A DNA stretch of 64,000 bases, taken from NCBI RefSeq assembly GCF_010183535.1, contig NC_071330.1, positions 1,435,217 to 1,499,216 of the forward strand, in the 5' to 3' direction. Below, piece after piece: positions 1 to 10,900 of this stretch. A model generated the notes under the pieces. It saw only the letters and a list, made by a program, of their open reading frames with translations. It was not told the origin of the DNA and searched no databases. The translations under genes and the position numbers were made by a program. The DNA comes from Caenorhabditis remanei (Eukaryota; Nematoda; Chromadorea; Rhabditida; Rhabditidae). Numbering within the stretch: the first letter of the stretch is position 1; every line of letters begins with the position of its first letter.

Positions 1-121
1 AAAGATAGGTCGACAAGTGTGAACATAACAATAGGATTCACACCACATTGTCACCTGTCTTTATTAATCCCATCGACGTAAAGGGTAGTAGGATAAAACG
101 GGTAGAATCTTTTCAGGGATC

Positions 122-258
122 TTATTAGCTCGGCACGCTTCTTGCAACCGCGCTCTACCGAAATCGAAGAAAATTGTGTGCGAAATTGAGAGACTCAGAG
201 AAAAAGATACATTGTTCAAGGGCATTTCGGTGGAGCGCAGTTGTGAGAACGGTGCTAT
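122..258 (+). mobile_element. GCGCTC-type MITE copy
   Basis: The ends are inverted: TTAGCTCGGCACGCTTCTTG on the left, and TTTCGGTGGAGCGCAGTTG followed by a degraded GTGCCGAGC on the right. The middle (GAAATTGAGAGACTCAGAG and AAAAAGA blocks) recurs near 12.65, 33.4, 37.3, 48.7 and 63.8 kb. There is no coding capacity, so this is a non-autonomous DNA element. The TTA/TAA flanks suggest insertion at TA or TTA. Confidence 0.7.
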
Positions 259-311
259 AGCTATACCCGAGTTTTACGGACTCCGGATTCTGAAATTCAG
301 AGTTTTTTCGC

Positions 312-830
312 CATTCCGAATCCCGGTTTCAGATTTCGAAAAATGAAATGCAGTAATGGCCAAAAAGATACGAACTTTGGCCTTTTTCAGTTTAAAATGT
401 CCAACCTTTAGAGGGTGTTACGGTATCATTGATCGTCCCGCAAAGTAAATTTTTTATGGGATCGTACAGATCAAAAGTAGTGCTCCATTTTTGTAGTTGA
501 CAACTTTTTTGTACGGACACTCCTTGGCAAGTTACATATCGGCAAAGTAATTTCTCTCTCAAATTGTCCCATTTCAGTGGAAAATGAAGTCATATTTGAG
601 CTACCTCCTTAAAATCACCATAACTCACTAAAGAGCGCTCGTGCAGAAAAGTTGTCAACTACAAAATTGTAGCTCTACTTTCAATCTATATGATCCATTA
701 AAGTTAACTTGGTGTGACATTCAGTTATACCGTAACACCCTCTCAAAGTAGGACGATTTCAACTAAAACGGCCAAAGTTCGTTCGTTTCTTTTTCTCCCA
801 GTACTGTTGCTCATTCCGAATCACAGAAAT
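312..830. mobile_element. Foldback element with TGTAGTTGACAAC core
   Basis: The arms are complementary over long stretches. ACGAACTTTGGCC near 370 pairs with GGCCAAAGTTCGT near 770, and GAGGGTGTTACGGTAT near 412 pairs with ATACCGTAACACCCTC near 727. The centre holds TGTAGTTGACAACTTTTTTG and its complement. Similar cores recur near 19.2-19.45 kb and 58.6-58.8 kb, so this is a dispersed family. No ORF is visible. Confidence 0.65.
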
Positions 831-1145
831 TAAAAAAAAAAAGGCATTCCGTACAAATATGGTCTCCTCCTAGTTCTGTGTCTGTTATTCTAAACGGGAC
901 AGATTGGGAATCATAATTGTAAAACGGACCGGGCTAACTGGCAAAAATCGACGAAAATTACACTCTAGCCCAATCTGCGTTACAATAATGATTCCCAAGT
1001 AGCTTTCCAAAAATGTAGCACAATTTTCTTGAACTTTTCGCTAGCTTTCACTAAATTTTAAACTAATTTTTGAATATTTTCAGTCAACCTTTTTCGAGTT
1101 TAGCTAATTTCCGCCGATGCTGTCGTAGAAACATCAGCCAATCTG

Positions 1146-1475
1146 TTATAAGCAGACTTGTCACGGGCCGGGCCGGGCCAAAATCAGGAAAAATCTCGGC
1201 CCGGCCCGGCCCGCTCGGCCCGTTTTGAACCATTTTTTCAAAACATTTTGTGTTTTTGAACGTTTATTGGAAATTTTTTGAACTTTTTTGAAAAAAGTAT
1301 GGTTTTCGAATAAGCATTTAAAATTGAATCAAAATGTGAATATGTATGATAATTTAAGCATTTTTACTCTTTTTTTCGAAAAATTTCAAAAAAAATTGGT
1401 AAAAATGGGTACCCATTTTTGAATCCGGGCCGACCGGGCCGGGCCGGCCCGATTTTTGACCAGTCTGGTTATAAG
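1146..1475. mobile_element. GGGCC-rich element with inverted ends
   Basis: TATAAGCAGACTTGTCA on the left resembles the reverse complement of TGACCAGTCTGGTTATA on the right. Inside each end are GGGCCGGGCC/GGCCCGGCCC blocks that could fold. The middle is AT-rich and non-coding. The GC blocks stand out strongly from the AT-rich surroundings. Confidence 0.55.
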
Positions 1476-1494
1476 TTTTGATCCGAGTCGATAA

Positions 1495-1725
1495 TTTTCA
1501 AATTTTACTTTGTTTATATCGGGCAAGAGACTTAGAGTTTTTTCTCGCGTTGACAGAAATGTTCACCGTTTTGATATATTTTTGCTATTTTCAATTAAAA
1601 TTTATCGAAAAAAGTAGATCAAAAACGGTGTAAGTTTTTGTTGGCGCGAGAAAATAACTCTGCGTCTCTCCCCGCCGATACTCTCTTGTTTGCTGTGGGG
1701 CGCAGTTGTAAGAGGGGGGAAGGCT
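1495..1725. mobile_element. Long GCGCTC-type element, related to 40.8 and 50.9 kb copies
   Basis: The right end, CCCCGCCGATACTCTCTTG then GTGGGGCGCAGTTGTAAG, and the internal AACTCTGCGTCTCTC and GTAGATCAAAAACGGTG match the copies near 40805-41075 and 50885-51090. It is non-coding. The left end is degraded. Confidence 0.5.
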
Positions 1726-1874
1726 CATAATGGCGATTTCCTTGAGAATTTTGCTTTTTTCACAAATGTTTTCAGAGTAAATTCGACGTTTCATAGACTT
1801 TTCATGAATTTTTGTCAATTTTCTACTTAAACTGAATGAAATATTTTCTATTTTTCTGTTTCCCAGTTACATAC

Positions 1875-3271
1875 CTGAATGTAGTCGTTGATCTTTTCCG
1901 CGATACTGCCCTCGACGCACATCATCTTACAGAACTCTCGTATCGATAAGGCATTCGACGGGTGTAATCGAGTGAGCAAGAATGTTCCACAGTACTGTAC
2001 CACTTCTAGCATTTGAAAGAAGTTCGCACCCATCATTATCGATTGGACATTACCTGGAAAATAGGGAATGAAATGAGCATGTTTTTGGAGAGAAAATAGG
2101 AGAAATTTCAGGGATTTTAGGAATAAAATGAGGGCAGATGGGGGCTGTCTGTGTCTTTAATAAAAAACTACAGTTTTTGGCACAAAAATTGAGAAAACTT
2201 TAATTTTTCCATTCCATCTGAATCTCCAGAAATTTCTGTGCTTTTCTTCGATTTCTGAGCCAAAAACTGCAGTTTTTCATCAAGAAATAAAGAGTTTTAT
2301 GGAACTTTTTGAATTATCTTGATTTATTCTATTGTTCTATCTGTTTGACTGTCTGTCCAGATGTCAAAATATTAAAAATTGACAAATTTTGAATTTTCTT
2401 GTTCAAAAATTGAATTTTCACTTGAAAAGACGAAAGTTATCAAATTTTTTGGTTTAAAAATTAAAAATTTTGTGTTTTTTCTAGTTTTTGAAAGTGTCCA
2501 GATGTCTTTGCGTATGTCCGTATGTCCGGAAGCTCAGTATTTCGGAAATTGAATTTATTTTTGACTAGAAAAGTTATATTTTCACAGTTTCTTGTTCAAG
2601 AAATCAGGTCATTTCAACTTTTGGAGATTCTCCGAATGTCTGTCTGTTTGTCCGGATGCCCGGATATTTTTGGAAAAAAAACTGATTGATTTTTTCGCCA
2701 ATTTCTCTTTTAATTTTAAGAAAAAAGCTAGATTTCCCGAATTTTCTGGTGAAAATTGATGGTTTTTTTTCCATAATTTTTGCTTAATACTCACTCGTAG
2801 AAATTCTCAGCTCTCCAGTATAAGCGAACGACAGCAGAGCATCTACCGTCTCGTAGTTCATGTCTGAATTTTTTTTTTCTTAAAATTTTCAAATTTTTTT
2901 TAAAATTTTCGCACCTTCAATAGCGATTTCTTTCATGTTTGCTTCCATCAAATCCAGAGTGAACATCCCTCGAAAATATGGTATCGTTGCGGCGAGTATC
3001 ACCTGAAAATTTCAGAATTCCAGTCTCAAAATTTTCAATTTTTTCCAGAATTCCTCACTTTATGCGCCGATAACTTCCGATTCTCCACCACCAACGCCAC
3101 GTCACACAGCTGACATTTCGAGCGTAATTCGTTGAATATTGTGTAGCTTTTTTTGTACATTTCATCGAGTATATCGACTTTTTGGAAGTCATAATCGTCG
3201 TCTGTACACAACGGGATCCGCCCGATTCTATCGCATTTTTCCAGTCTCTCGGAGTTATTAGATGTGTGCAT
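1875..3271 (-). CDS. BTB/kelch-type adaptor, 5' exons only
   Basis: Four exons join in phase: 3271-3059, 3002-2915, 2863-2795 and 2053-1875. They give 183 residues that begin MHTSNNSERL. Residues from about 45 form a BTB fold: CQLCDVALVVENRKLSAHK, then VILAATIPYFRGMFT and MNYETVDALLSFAYTGELRI. The last exon reads into the helical segment after BTB (FFQMLEVVQYCGTFLLTRLH), which usually leads to a BACK domain and kelch repeats. BTB-kelch proteins usually act as substrate adaptors of CUL3 ubiquitin ligases. That role is inferred from the family, since the kelch part is not in view. The last donor at 1874 points to more exons at or beyond the window edge. Identity within the kel family is not determined. 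A BTB protein without kelch repeats is the alternative. Confidence 0.85.
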
Positions 3272-3519
3272 TCTGTAAATTAACCAAAAAAATTGAGAAA
3301 ATCGATTAATTTTAAGGAAAAAAAGTAAAGTTTTGTTAAATTTGGCTGAAATAAAAAGTCACGAGAATCGCGCCAGCGAGACAGTGTGAGAATTGTGGAG
3401 ACGCAGAGAAGGCACCAATAGCGCACCAATGAAGAATTGCTGGCGCATATCGGATTTCGGAGCAAAAAAATTCGATTTTTTAGATTTCTAACCGTTTTAA
3501 TAAATTTCCCCAATCAAAA
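3272..3519. promoter_or_regulatory. Short divergent promoter, BTB gene and cdk-5
   Basis: Only 248 bp separate the start codons of the BTB gene (-) and cdk-5 (+), so both probably use one bidirectional promoter. Two CCAAT pentamers lie 11 bp apart at 3415-3419 and 3426-3430, a typical NF-Y arrangement. A GCGCCAGCGAG block lies near 3370. No TATA box is obvious. The pairing of promoter and genes is inferred from geometry. Confidence 0.55.
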
Positions 3520-5266
3520 ATGCTGAATTACGACAAAATGGAGAAGATTGGAGAGGGTAAATCAATTTTTTATATGTTTTTTCCATGAATTTTGAGTTTT
3601 CAGGCACCTATGGTACAGTATTCAAAGCGAGAAACAAAAGTTCCGGAGAGATTGTAGCGTTGAAAAGAGTGAGATTAGATGATGATGATGAGGGTGTGCC
3701 GAGCTCTGCACTCCGAGAAATCTGTATTCTCCGCGAGTTGAAACATAGAAACGTAGTGAGATTATACGATGTGGTGCACTCGGAGAACAAATTGACGCTG
3801 GTTTTCGAATTTTGCGATCAGGATTTAAAGAAGTTTTTCGACTCTCTGAATGGATATATGGACGCCCAAACCGCCCGTTCTCTGATGCTTCAACTTCTCC
3901 GTGGACTCTCATTCTGTCATACTCATCATGTACTTCATAGAGATCTGAAACCCCAGAATTTGCTGATTAACACCAATGGAACTCTGAAATTAGCGGATTT
4001 CGGACTGGCCAGGGCTTTTGGAGTGCCTGTTCGATGTTTCAGCGCAGAAGTCGTCACTTTGTGGTATCGACCGCCCGATGTTCTGTTCGGCGCGAAGTTG
4101 TATAACACTTCTATCGACATGTGGTCGGCTGGATGTATTTTTGCAGGTAATTTGACACCGGAGCGGTGAAAATAGGATATTTTGTGTGATTTTTGTGGAA
4201 AAAAGTGCACAAATCTCATTTTTCAATGATTTTGTGTAATTTTTCGCGTTTTATTGTTCTGAAATAGGCAAAAATTGACCCGAAACCTTTTGAAAGTCCG
4301 GAAAATCTCGATTTCCGATAATTGTTGTTGATTTTTACACAATTCTCCTGAAAATTTCCAGTTTTTCTAATAAAAATAGTTTAAAAAATCTCAATTTAAA
4401 CCAATTTTGCGGAGATTTTTCCAGTTTCCAGCCTCAAAATTCGCCAAAAACCTTCAAAATTTTCCCATTCCAGAAATCTCCAATGCGGGCCGCCCGTTAT
4501 TCCCCGGCGCTGATGTCGACGATCAACTGAAACGGATTTTTAAGCAACTCGGAAGTCCGACGGAAGACTCGTGGCCATCGATTACCCAGTTACCCGATTA
4601 TAAGGTAGAGTTTTGGGGCCAACTTTCGGAAAGTTTGGTGTCGATTTACGCTAAAGTACACGCCAAGGCGGGATATCGGAGTTTCGTAAATAATTGACAA
4701 GAAGAAACATCTGATCGAATAGTACTTTGAATTCCTCCCTCCTTATCATTTCCGTTTTCTTATCTTTTTGTTCTTTACTTTTTCTGCCACGCAGCTGTCC
4801 TGCTGCAGCGAAGAGATAGAAAAGACTACTTTCCGCCCGTGTCAAGTGATGAAAACGAAGAAAAGAAAAAGTAAAAAGATAGAGAATTGATATAGAGAGT
4901 TCTTTGGGCTCAGCTGTTTGTTCTTCTGACGCAATCAGTCGTCACGGGCGGAACATTTCGATAAAAAAAGAGACAAAGAACCAAATAGTGATTGATGGAG
5001 TTAAACGATTTCTGGAGGAGAAAAACATCTGAAAATAGCTTCTTTTCAGCCCTACCCAATCTATCATCCGACACTCACTTGGAGTCAAATTGTGCCGAAT
5101 TTGAATACACGTGGACGTGATCTTTTGCAGGTAACGATAATCTCTACTGAATTATTTACACACACTTTAATATTTGCAGAAACTCCTTGTGTGCAATCCG
5201 ACTGGAAGAATTGACGCCGACGCGGCCCTACGTCATGCGTACTTTGCGGATACTTCCGACGTCTAG
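3520..5266 (+). CDS. cdk-5: Cyclin-dependent kinase 5
   Basis: Five exons (3520-3556, 3604-4146, 4474-4604, 5050-5130, 5180-5266) join in phase to 292 residues, the same length as human CDK5. CDK5 is a proline-directed Ser/Thr kinase activated by p35-type partners rather than by ordinary cyclins. In worms it acts with PCT-1 in synaptic-vesicle and dense-core-vesicle traffic. The glycine loop GEGTYGTVF starts near residue 11. VALKRVRL carries the ATP-binding lysine, and PSSALRE is the CDK5 form of the cyclin-binding helix. HRDLKPQN is the catalytic loop, followed by [19 protein letters not shown], with Ser at the activation-loop position where other CDKs have Thr. [10 protein letters not shown] and ARHAYF-like C-lobe motifs end the domain. 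The start follows an in-phase 37-nt exon beginning [14 protein letters not shown] 3' AATAAA lies at 5391-5396. Confidence 0.96.
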
Positions 5267-5751
5267 TTGTCCCTCTCTCTATTCATATTACGTCTTCTTG
5301 CTTTTTGTCCTTCACTTCCCCCTTGACCCACAAATGAATCTCATTGCTTGCACCCCAATTTGAATCTCATTCTCTTTGCCATTGTTGTCTAATAAACGGC
5401 TACGGTTCCAATCTAAAAGAATAAATTAATGCAAGGAATAACAACAACAATTTATTGTTGCTCGAGTAATTTTTAAGATCAACGGCAAACACAGGTGCAA
5501 TAACCGAGATTGTCAAACCGAGTCTAGAGAGGGGTACTATCCTAACGAATGTTCAATCGGGGTGGTGTGGGTGATGAGAATTTTCAAAGTGGGGAGAACT
5601 TGATAAAGAGGGTTTAAAACTTTTTATGTGGCTCGCTTTATTTTTGGAAACTTAACAAAGTAGCTATCTATACTACTTTGCTAAAACAAGCTACATAACG
5701 AGATTTTGGTTGGAGAATGACAAGGTAAAAATTATCAAAATGTCATTAGAT
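5267..5751. other. Convergent 3' region of cdk-5 and ant-1.1
   Basis: No ORF of interest lies here. cdk-5 has AATAAA at 5391-5396 on the plus strand, and ant-1.1 has AATAAA on the minus strand at 5642-5637. The two transcripts therefore end tail to tail with a short gap and need not overlap. Confidence 0.6.
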
Positions 5752-6838
5752 TTAGATGAACTTCTGGATTTCGTCGTAGATGGCCAATACGAGGGCTCCT
5801 CCGGTTCCACGGAAAACGTTGGAGAGGGCTCCCTTGAACATGGCGGACATTCCTTCGTTTGCGATGATCTTTCTGGCGCAGTCGAGGGTGTTTTTGTAGA
5901 GAATGTCTTTGCGTCCGGACTGCATCATCATACGACGACGAACAGTGTCCCATGGGTAGGAAAGGATTCCAGATCCGACTGTGACAACCTGGGCAATTCC
6001 CCAAGCGGCGAAGAAGTTGAGCTTCTGTCCATCGGCAGCGAAGACCATCTTGGCGGTATCGAACATTCCGAAGTAAGCGGCACGGTAGATGATGATTCCT
6101 TGCACGGAGACGAAGAATCCTCTGTAGAGTCCGATTGGTCCGTCAGACTTGACGATCTTGACGAGGCAGTCAGCGAGTCCCTTGAATTCACGATCATTGG
6201 CCTTTCCGATATCAGCGGCAAGACGGGTACGGGCGAAGTCGAGTGGGTAGACGAAGCAGAGGGAGGTGGCTCCAGCAGCTCCTCCGGATGCCAAGTTTCC
6301 GGCGAAGAACCTGAATTTTAACGATGAACTTTTGCTCTAACCAATCGAAAAAAAATTGTAACTCACTTCCAGAAGTCCTTCTTTTTGTCGAGTCCCTCAA
6401 GGAAGATTGCCTTGTAGGTATCCTTGAAAGCGAAGTTCAGGGCTTGGGTTGGGAAGTACCGGATGACGTTGGCGAGGTTTCCTCTCCAGAGAGCAGCAAC
6501 TCCTTGCTCCTTTGGCACACGGACGAGAACGTCCATGATTCCCTTGTAACGCTTGTCGGCGGTGATGGTCTTGGAAGCATCTTGGACCTGGAGGAGAAGC
6601 TTGACACGCTCGATTGGGGCGACGGCGGTCTTAGAGACGGCAGCAGCAGCGGTACCTGGAAATAAAAAAATAATAAAAAATTTCGAAAATATGCGAAATT
6701 TGCGGAAAAATTCCAAAATCCGGAAAATTTTAGGATTTTGATTATAATTTTTCCATTTAATTACGAGAAATATTACTTACCTCCGGAGGCGAGATCGATC
6801 AAGAACTTTCTGGTGTCGAAGGACTTTTCTTTAGACAT
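5752..6838 (-). CDS. ant-1.1: Mitochondrial ADP/ATP carrier
   Basis: Exons 6838-6781, 6655-6367 and 6310-5752 give 301 residues. The product exchanges cytosolic ADP for matrix ATP across the inner mitochondrial membrane. All three mitochondrial-carrier repeats are present, with the Px[DE]xx[KR] motifs [16 protein letters not shown] and YPWDTVRRR. The third runs into RRRMMMQSG, the signature specific to adenine nucleotide translocases. The start [20 protein letters not shown] matches worm ANTs. The gene diverges from the complex III hinge gene at 7592, so two oxidative-phosphorylation genes share one upstream region. Codon use is strongly biased (TTC, AAG, GTC, CGT), as expected for a highly expressed gene. 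The symbol is given from sequence similarity and the neighbourhood of cdk-5, hinge and abcf-2, which matches the C. elegans T27E9 region as I remember it. Confidence 0.93.
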
Positions 6839-7591
6839 GATTCAAGATTGAGGACCTCGGTGGTCGGTGCTTGCCAGAAGCAATAGTGGAAAGACGGCCG
6901 CCCGTCGAAACGGGGGTGCGCGCACAGCCCGTGAGGCATTTTGCGGGTCTCGCAACGCTCGAAAGTACGGTCAGCGGAGCGCGGCGATTCAAACGCTAGG
7001 TTTTGTCGACCGCCCAGTTTTGGGATTTTTTGAATATTTTTAGCAGATTTTTTCAGATTTTCCTCGTTTTTTCGAATTAATTTATTAGAAAAATCAAAAC
7101 TGAACCTATTTTCAAATTTTTCATCATCATTTCATCACTAATTTTTGAAAAATTCTCAGAAAATCGGAAAAATCTCCGAAAAATTAAAAATTGTGAAACA
7201 TTCTTATTTTTGGAAGCAATAAAAGCTGAAAACAACCATAAAAACAAATATTTTCAGTCTGTGACTGATAAACATCAATGACCGCCACCTACTTTGTTGA
7301 CACAGTTGAGAAACTAGTTCTTCTGGATTTTTCCAACGAAAAATCGATAATTGTATGCAAAACTTTCGAAAGAGAGCGGTGTTTCGCTGATTTTCATAGA
7401 TTCATACGCAAATTTGTAAATTTTCCACAATTATTATGAAATTTAAGGCTTTTTTAATGATATTTTGAATCAGGTAGCCCTAAGATCCATTTTTGCCATT
7501 TTTTTCGCTTTTTTCCTCTCTTGATTCCTTCATCCCATTGTAAAAAATATCCACCATCGATTTTCCGCAGGTAACACCGTTCTCCTGAATA
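6839..7591. promoter_or_regulatory. Divergent promoter, ant-1.1 and complex III hinge gene
   Basis: These 753 bp separate two divergent mitochondrial energy genes. The ant-1.1 side is GC-rich and holds GCGGGTCTCGCAACG at 6943-6957. A near-identical motif occurs in reverse in the toc-1 upstream region at 47143-47157. The hinge side ends with a TTTTCCGCAG splice acceptor near 7560-7570, about 22 nt before that gene's start. This fits trans-splicing or a 5'UTR intron. Confidence 0.55.
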
Positions 7592-7819
7592 ATGTCGAGC
7601 CACAAGCAAGAGCCACTCGAGGAAAACGTCGACCAACTCACCCAATTCCGTGAGCGTTGCGCCGATCACGTCACCGACTTCAAGGCGATCCTCGACGAGT
7701 GCAACGACCGCGTCAACTCTCGTTCCGAAACCGAGGAGACTTGCCATCAAGAGATGGCCGACTACGTCCACCATTTGGATCATTGTGCCATGCCAAAGGC
7801 CTTCGCTTCTTTGAAATAA
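7592..7819 (+). CDS. Cytochrome bc1 complex hinge subunit (UQCRH/QCR6 type)
   Basis: This single exon encodes 75 residues. The family sits on the intermembrane-space face of complex III and helps cytochrome c dock on cytochrome c1. Four cysteines (positions 23, 37, 51 and 65) form the paired CX13C pattern of hinge proteins. The sequence is acidic near the N-terminus (EPLEENVDQL) and ends HLDHCAMPKAFASLK, close to the family C-terminus. The protein lacks a long acidic presequence, which is usual for worm forms. A splice acceptor lies about 22 nt upstream. abcf-2 starts only 160 bp after the stop on the same strand, which suggests a shared pre-mRNA. Its position next to the ADP/ATP carrier fits a common energy-metabolism programme. 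Confidence 0.93.
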   Translation: MSSHKQEPLEENVDQLTQFRERCADHVTDFKAILDECNDRVNSRSETEETCHQEMADYVHHLDHCAMPKAFASLK

Positions 7820-7978
7820 TTCCTTTTTTTCTCAGTTTTTAAGCCTTTTACTCTCTCTTTCTAGTTTTATGTGAATTTCTCTTTTTCCCTTCTTAACCTT
7901 CTTGTAATTGTCGAGAGATTTTTATGAATAAAATGAATTATTTTTAGGGTACCCCATCCGCTTCACTGCTGGACAATA
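7820..7978 (+). promoter_or_regulatory. Operon junction: poly(A) signal abutting a splice acceptor
   Basis: AATAAA at 7927-7932 is followed 14 nt later by the acceptor ATTTTTAG ending at 7947, and the abcf-2 start comes 31 nt after that. Caenorhabditis operons normally leave about 100 nt between the poly(A) site and the SL2 acceptor. A gap this small matches the rarer abutting, SL1-type arrangement, where 3' end formation and trans-splicing compete. The operon is inferred from spacing. Confidence 0.5.
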
Positions 7979-10900
7979 ATGCCGTCTGATGCGAAGAAAG
8001 CACGCGAGGCCGCCAAGAAGGCAGCCTCAAAAGGAGGAAAAGGAAAGAAGAAGGTATTTTTAAAGCTTTAATTTCAAAATTTATGCAAATTTTTCCAGGA
8101 AGTGACTCCATCCATGTCACAAAACCCCTCCGTCGCCAGTCTTTCGGGTCTCGACGAGGAGCTCGATCATGCAGCAGCCACTCTCGCCAAAATTGAGTTG
8201 GAGAACGCTGCCGCCAGATCTGTAGCTGGAGCTTTGACATCAGATCCAAAGGGTCTCGATCATCGAGTGGAGAGCTTGACTGTAAGTTTTTCTGCATAAA
8301 TTGTATCAAATTCTGACGATTTTCCCTCTTTCAGATCACTTTCCACGGTCGTGAAATCGTTGTCGACACGAAACTCGAGCTGAATCGTGGTCGCCGTTAC
8401 GGTCTCATCGGTCTCAATGGATCCGGAAAGTCTACCGTCCTTCAAGCCATCTACAACAAGGAAATGCCGATCCCAGAATCCGTTGACATGTATCTCGTCT
8501 CCCGTGAGATGCCAGCGTCTGAAGTCACCGCTCTTCAAGCTGTCGTTGATGTTGACTCGGTCCGTAAAGATTTGGAACATCTCGCCGAGCAACTCGCCAG
8601 TCAGCCCGACGAGGAAAGTCAGGAGAAGTTGATGGATGTGTACGAGAGATTGGACGAGATGGACGCGGAGCTCGCCGAAAAGAAGGCCGCTGAAATTCTG
8701 CACGGACTCGGATTCACCAAGACTATGCAAATGAAGAAGTGCAAAGACTTCTCGGGAGGATGGAGAATGCGTATCGCTTTGGCACGTGCTCTCTACCTGA
8801 AACCCTCCGTCTTGTTGCTCGACGAGCCCACTAACCATTTGGATTTGGAGGCTTGTGTGTGGCTTGAAGAGGAGCTCAGTCAGTATAAGAGAACTCTTTT
8901 GGTGGTCTCTCACTCGCAGGATTTCATGAACGGAGTCTGCACCAACATTATTCATTTGTTCCAAAAACAACTCGTCTACTACGGAGGAAACTACGATTCG
9001 TTTGTGAAGACTCGCTTGGAATTGCTTGAAAACCAACAGAAACGCTACAACTGGGAACAGTCGCAACTTCAACACATGAAAGACTACGTGGCGAGATTCG
9101 GTCACGGTTCTGCGAAACTCGCTCGTCAAGCTCAATCGAAAGAGAAGACTATGGCTAAGATGATCGCTGGAGGTCTCACAGAGAAGGCTGTCACTGAGAC
9201 AGTCAAACAGTTCTACTTTTTCGATGCCGGAGAAATTCCACCACCAGTCATCATGGTCCAACACGTCTCGTTCCGTTATAATGAGAATACTCCATGGATT
9301 TACAAGGATATCGACTTTGGAATCGATTTGGATACAAGAATCGCGTTGGTCGGACCGAATGGAGCAGGAAAATCGACGTTGCTGAAATTGTTGTGTACTG
9401 ATGTGATGCCAACTGACGGTTTGATCAGAAGACATTCTCATTGTAAAATTGGAAGATACCATCAGGTAGGTTAAGACTTTAAGAAAGAAATAAGCAGTTT
9501 ATCATCATCGAATTCAATAACTCATTTCTGAAGCAAAAGCAAGACAATCACCATGATGAGTACAATAATAATCCATCTCAAATTGTCCACTTCCTCCTCT
9601 CCAGTCTCATCCTTTTTCACAGTTTTCAATACTGGTGTCTGCTCGGTTGGTGTCGTTGTTGCAGGGACGGCAGTGTTCGGGCTGGTTGTTGGTGCTCTGA
9701 AAAATTGACGTTTGATTTTGGAGTGTAGACAGAGAGAGAGAGAGAATATGCTAATTCTGTGTAGCGTGAGAAAGATTTGGACAAAAAGGCTATTGTCCGC
9801 TGGTTTTTAGTCGATTTTCATCCGAACAATGCTATTTCATAGGGGTTTTATCATTTCTAAATTTCAAACAAGCCCGGGGACTTACGGAGTAACACCTAAA
9901 TCCTTTCCAACCGCATCCAGAAGCAGTTGCTCAATAGGTGGACTATCCGGATCACATTGCTTCGAAGTGCTGACACGAGCCATAAGACGAGTGTTAGTCG
10001 GCGCCTCATCCGCAGATTTCTCCCCCGACTGCATGAAATAAGTGGTCAGCAGAAGCTTCGGCATACGCAGATCCTTCCATTGAGTGAATCCTTCCGGCAT
10101 CTTCCAACTGAGAAGGATACGCATTTGCGATTTCGGAGAGATGTGTCCGGAGCCTGCCGGGAGTGCGGTGACGTTGGAAGCGGCACTGCAACGGAGTTTC
10201 ACGAAGATGTCGCGGTCGGAGATGTTGCAGAGAAGAAGTTGGACTCTCGCTTGCTCCGGCTTGTTTTTGACGGCTTGGAAGGTTAGGAGAGTGGCCTGAA
10301 ATAAAATTAGGGATCCTTTAAATCTAGAAACCCGCCAACCTTCATCTCCTTCTCCGGATCGTCACGCAAAGTACGGCGGATCGAGAGACGAGAACGAGTT
10401 TTCTTGCTGCTCGTGTTACTTCTCCCCGAAAGCTGCTTGGCTCGTTTCGCCTTTCTCTTCGAAAGACTCTCCGACTTTGCAGTCTTCATCTGCTCCTCTT
10501 CCACCTTTTTCGAGTCTTCTTTCTTCGCTTCATCCTTTTTTGTCGGCTCGGCCACCGCTACTGGACCAGTAGACTGCCCATTGAGATTGTTATCGGTTTC
10601 TTTTGATTCGCTCATTTCCCCAATCTCGAGCAGGAAACTTTTCTTGATAGAAAAAGAAATAAATGAGAAATTTAGAGAATAACGTCTATTTCTACCATTT
10701 TCTTTTCAAAAAGAAAAAGAAAATTCGATTTAGTTTAACACGTTTATTTTCAGCATCTCCACGAAGAGCTTCCACTGGACTTATCGGCTCTTGAGTTCAT
10801 GATGAAAGAGTTCCCAGATGTCAAAGAGAAGGAAGAGATGAGAAAGATTGTCGGAAGATATGGAATCACTGGAAGAGAACAGGTATATTACCTCAAAAAT

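Larger units (their letters stand above)
1..1847. other. Repeat-rich region with no gene seen
   Basis: I see no coding exon here on either strand. The stretch is a mosaic of mobile-element debris: a short TIR element near 122-258, a foldback near 312-830, a GGGCC-rich element near 1146-1475 and a longer GCGCTC-type element near 1495-1725. The missing 3' exons of the BTB gene to the right would have to lie in or beyond this stretch on the minus strand. None is visible, so the next intron is probably longer than 1.8 kb. Confidence 0.6.

Noticed and set aside
5710..6321. 203-codon plus-strand ORF rich in Ser/Gly/Asp
   Set aside because: It is antisense to ant-1.1 exon 3, which encodes a clear carrier with RRRMMM.
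8260..9462. 400-codon minus-strand ORF
   Set aside because: It is the exact antisense of the large abcf-2 exon, which has full ABC motifs and in-phase splice sites. Biased codon use of the real gene opens the antisense frame.
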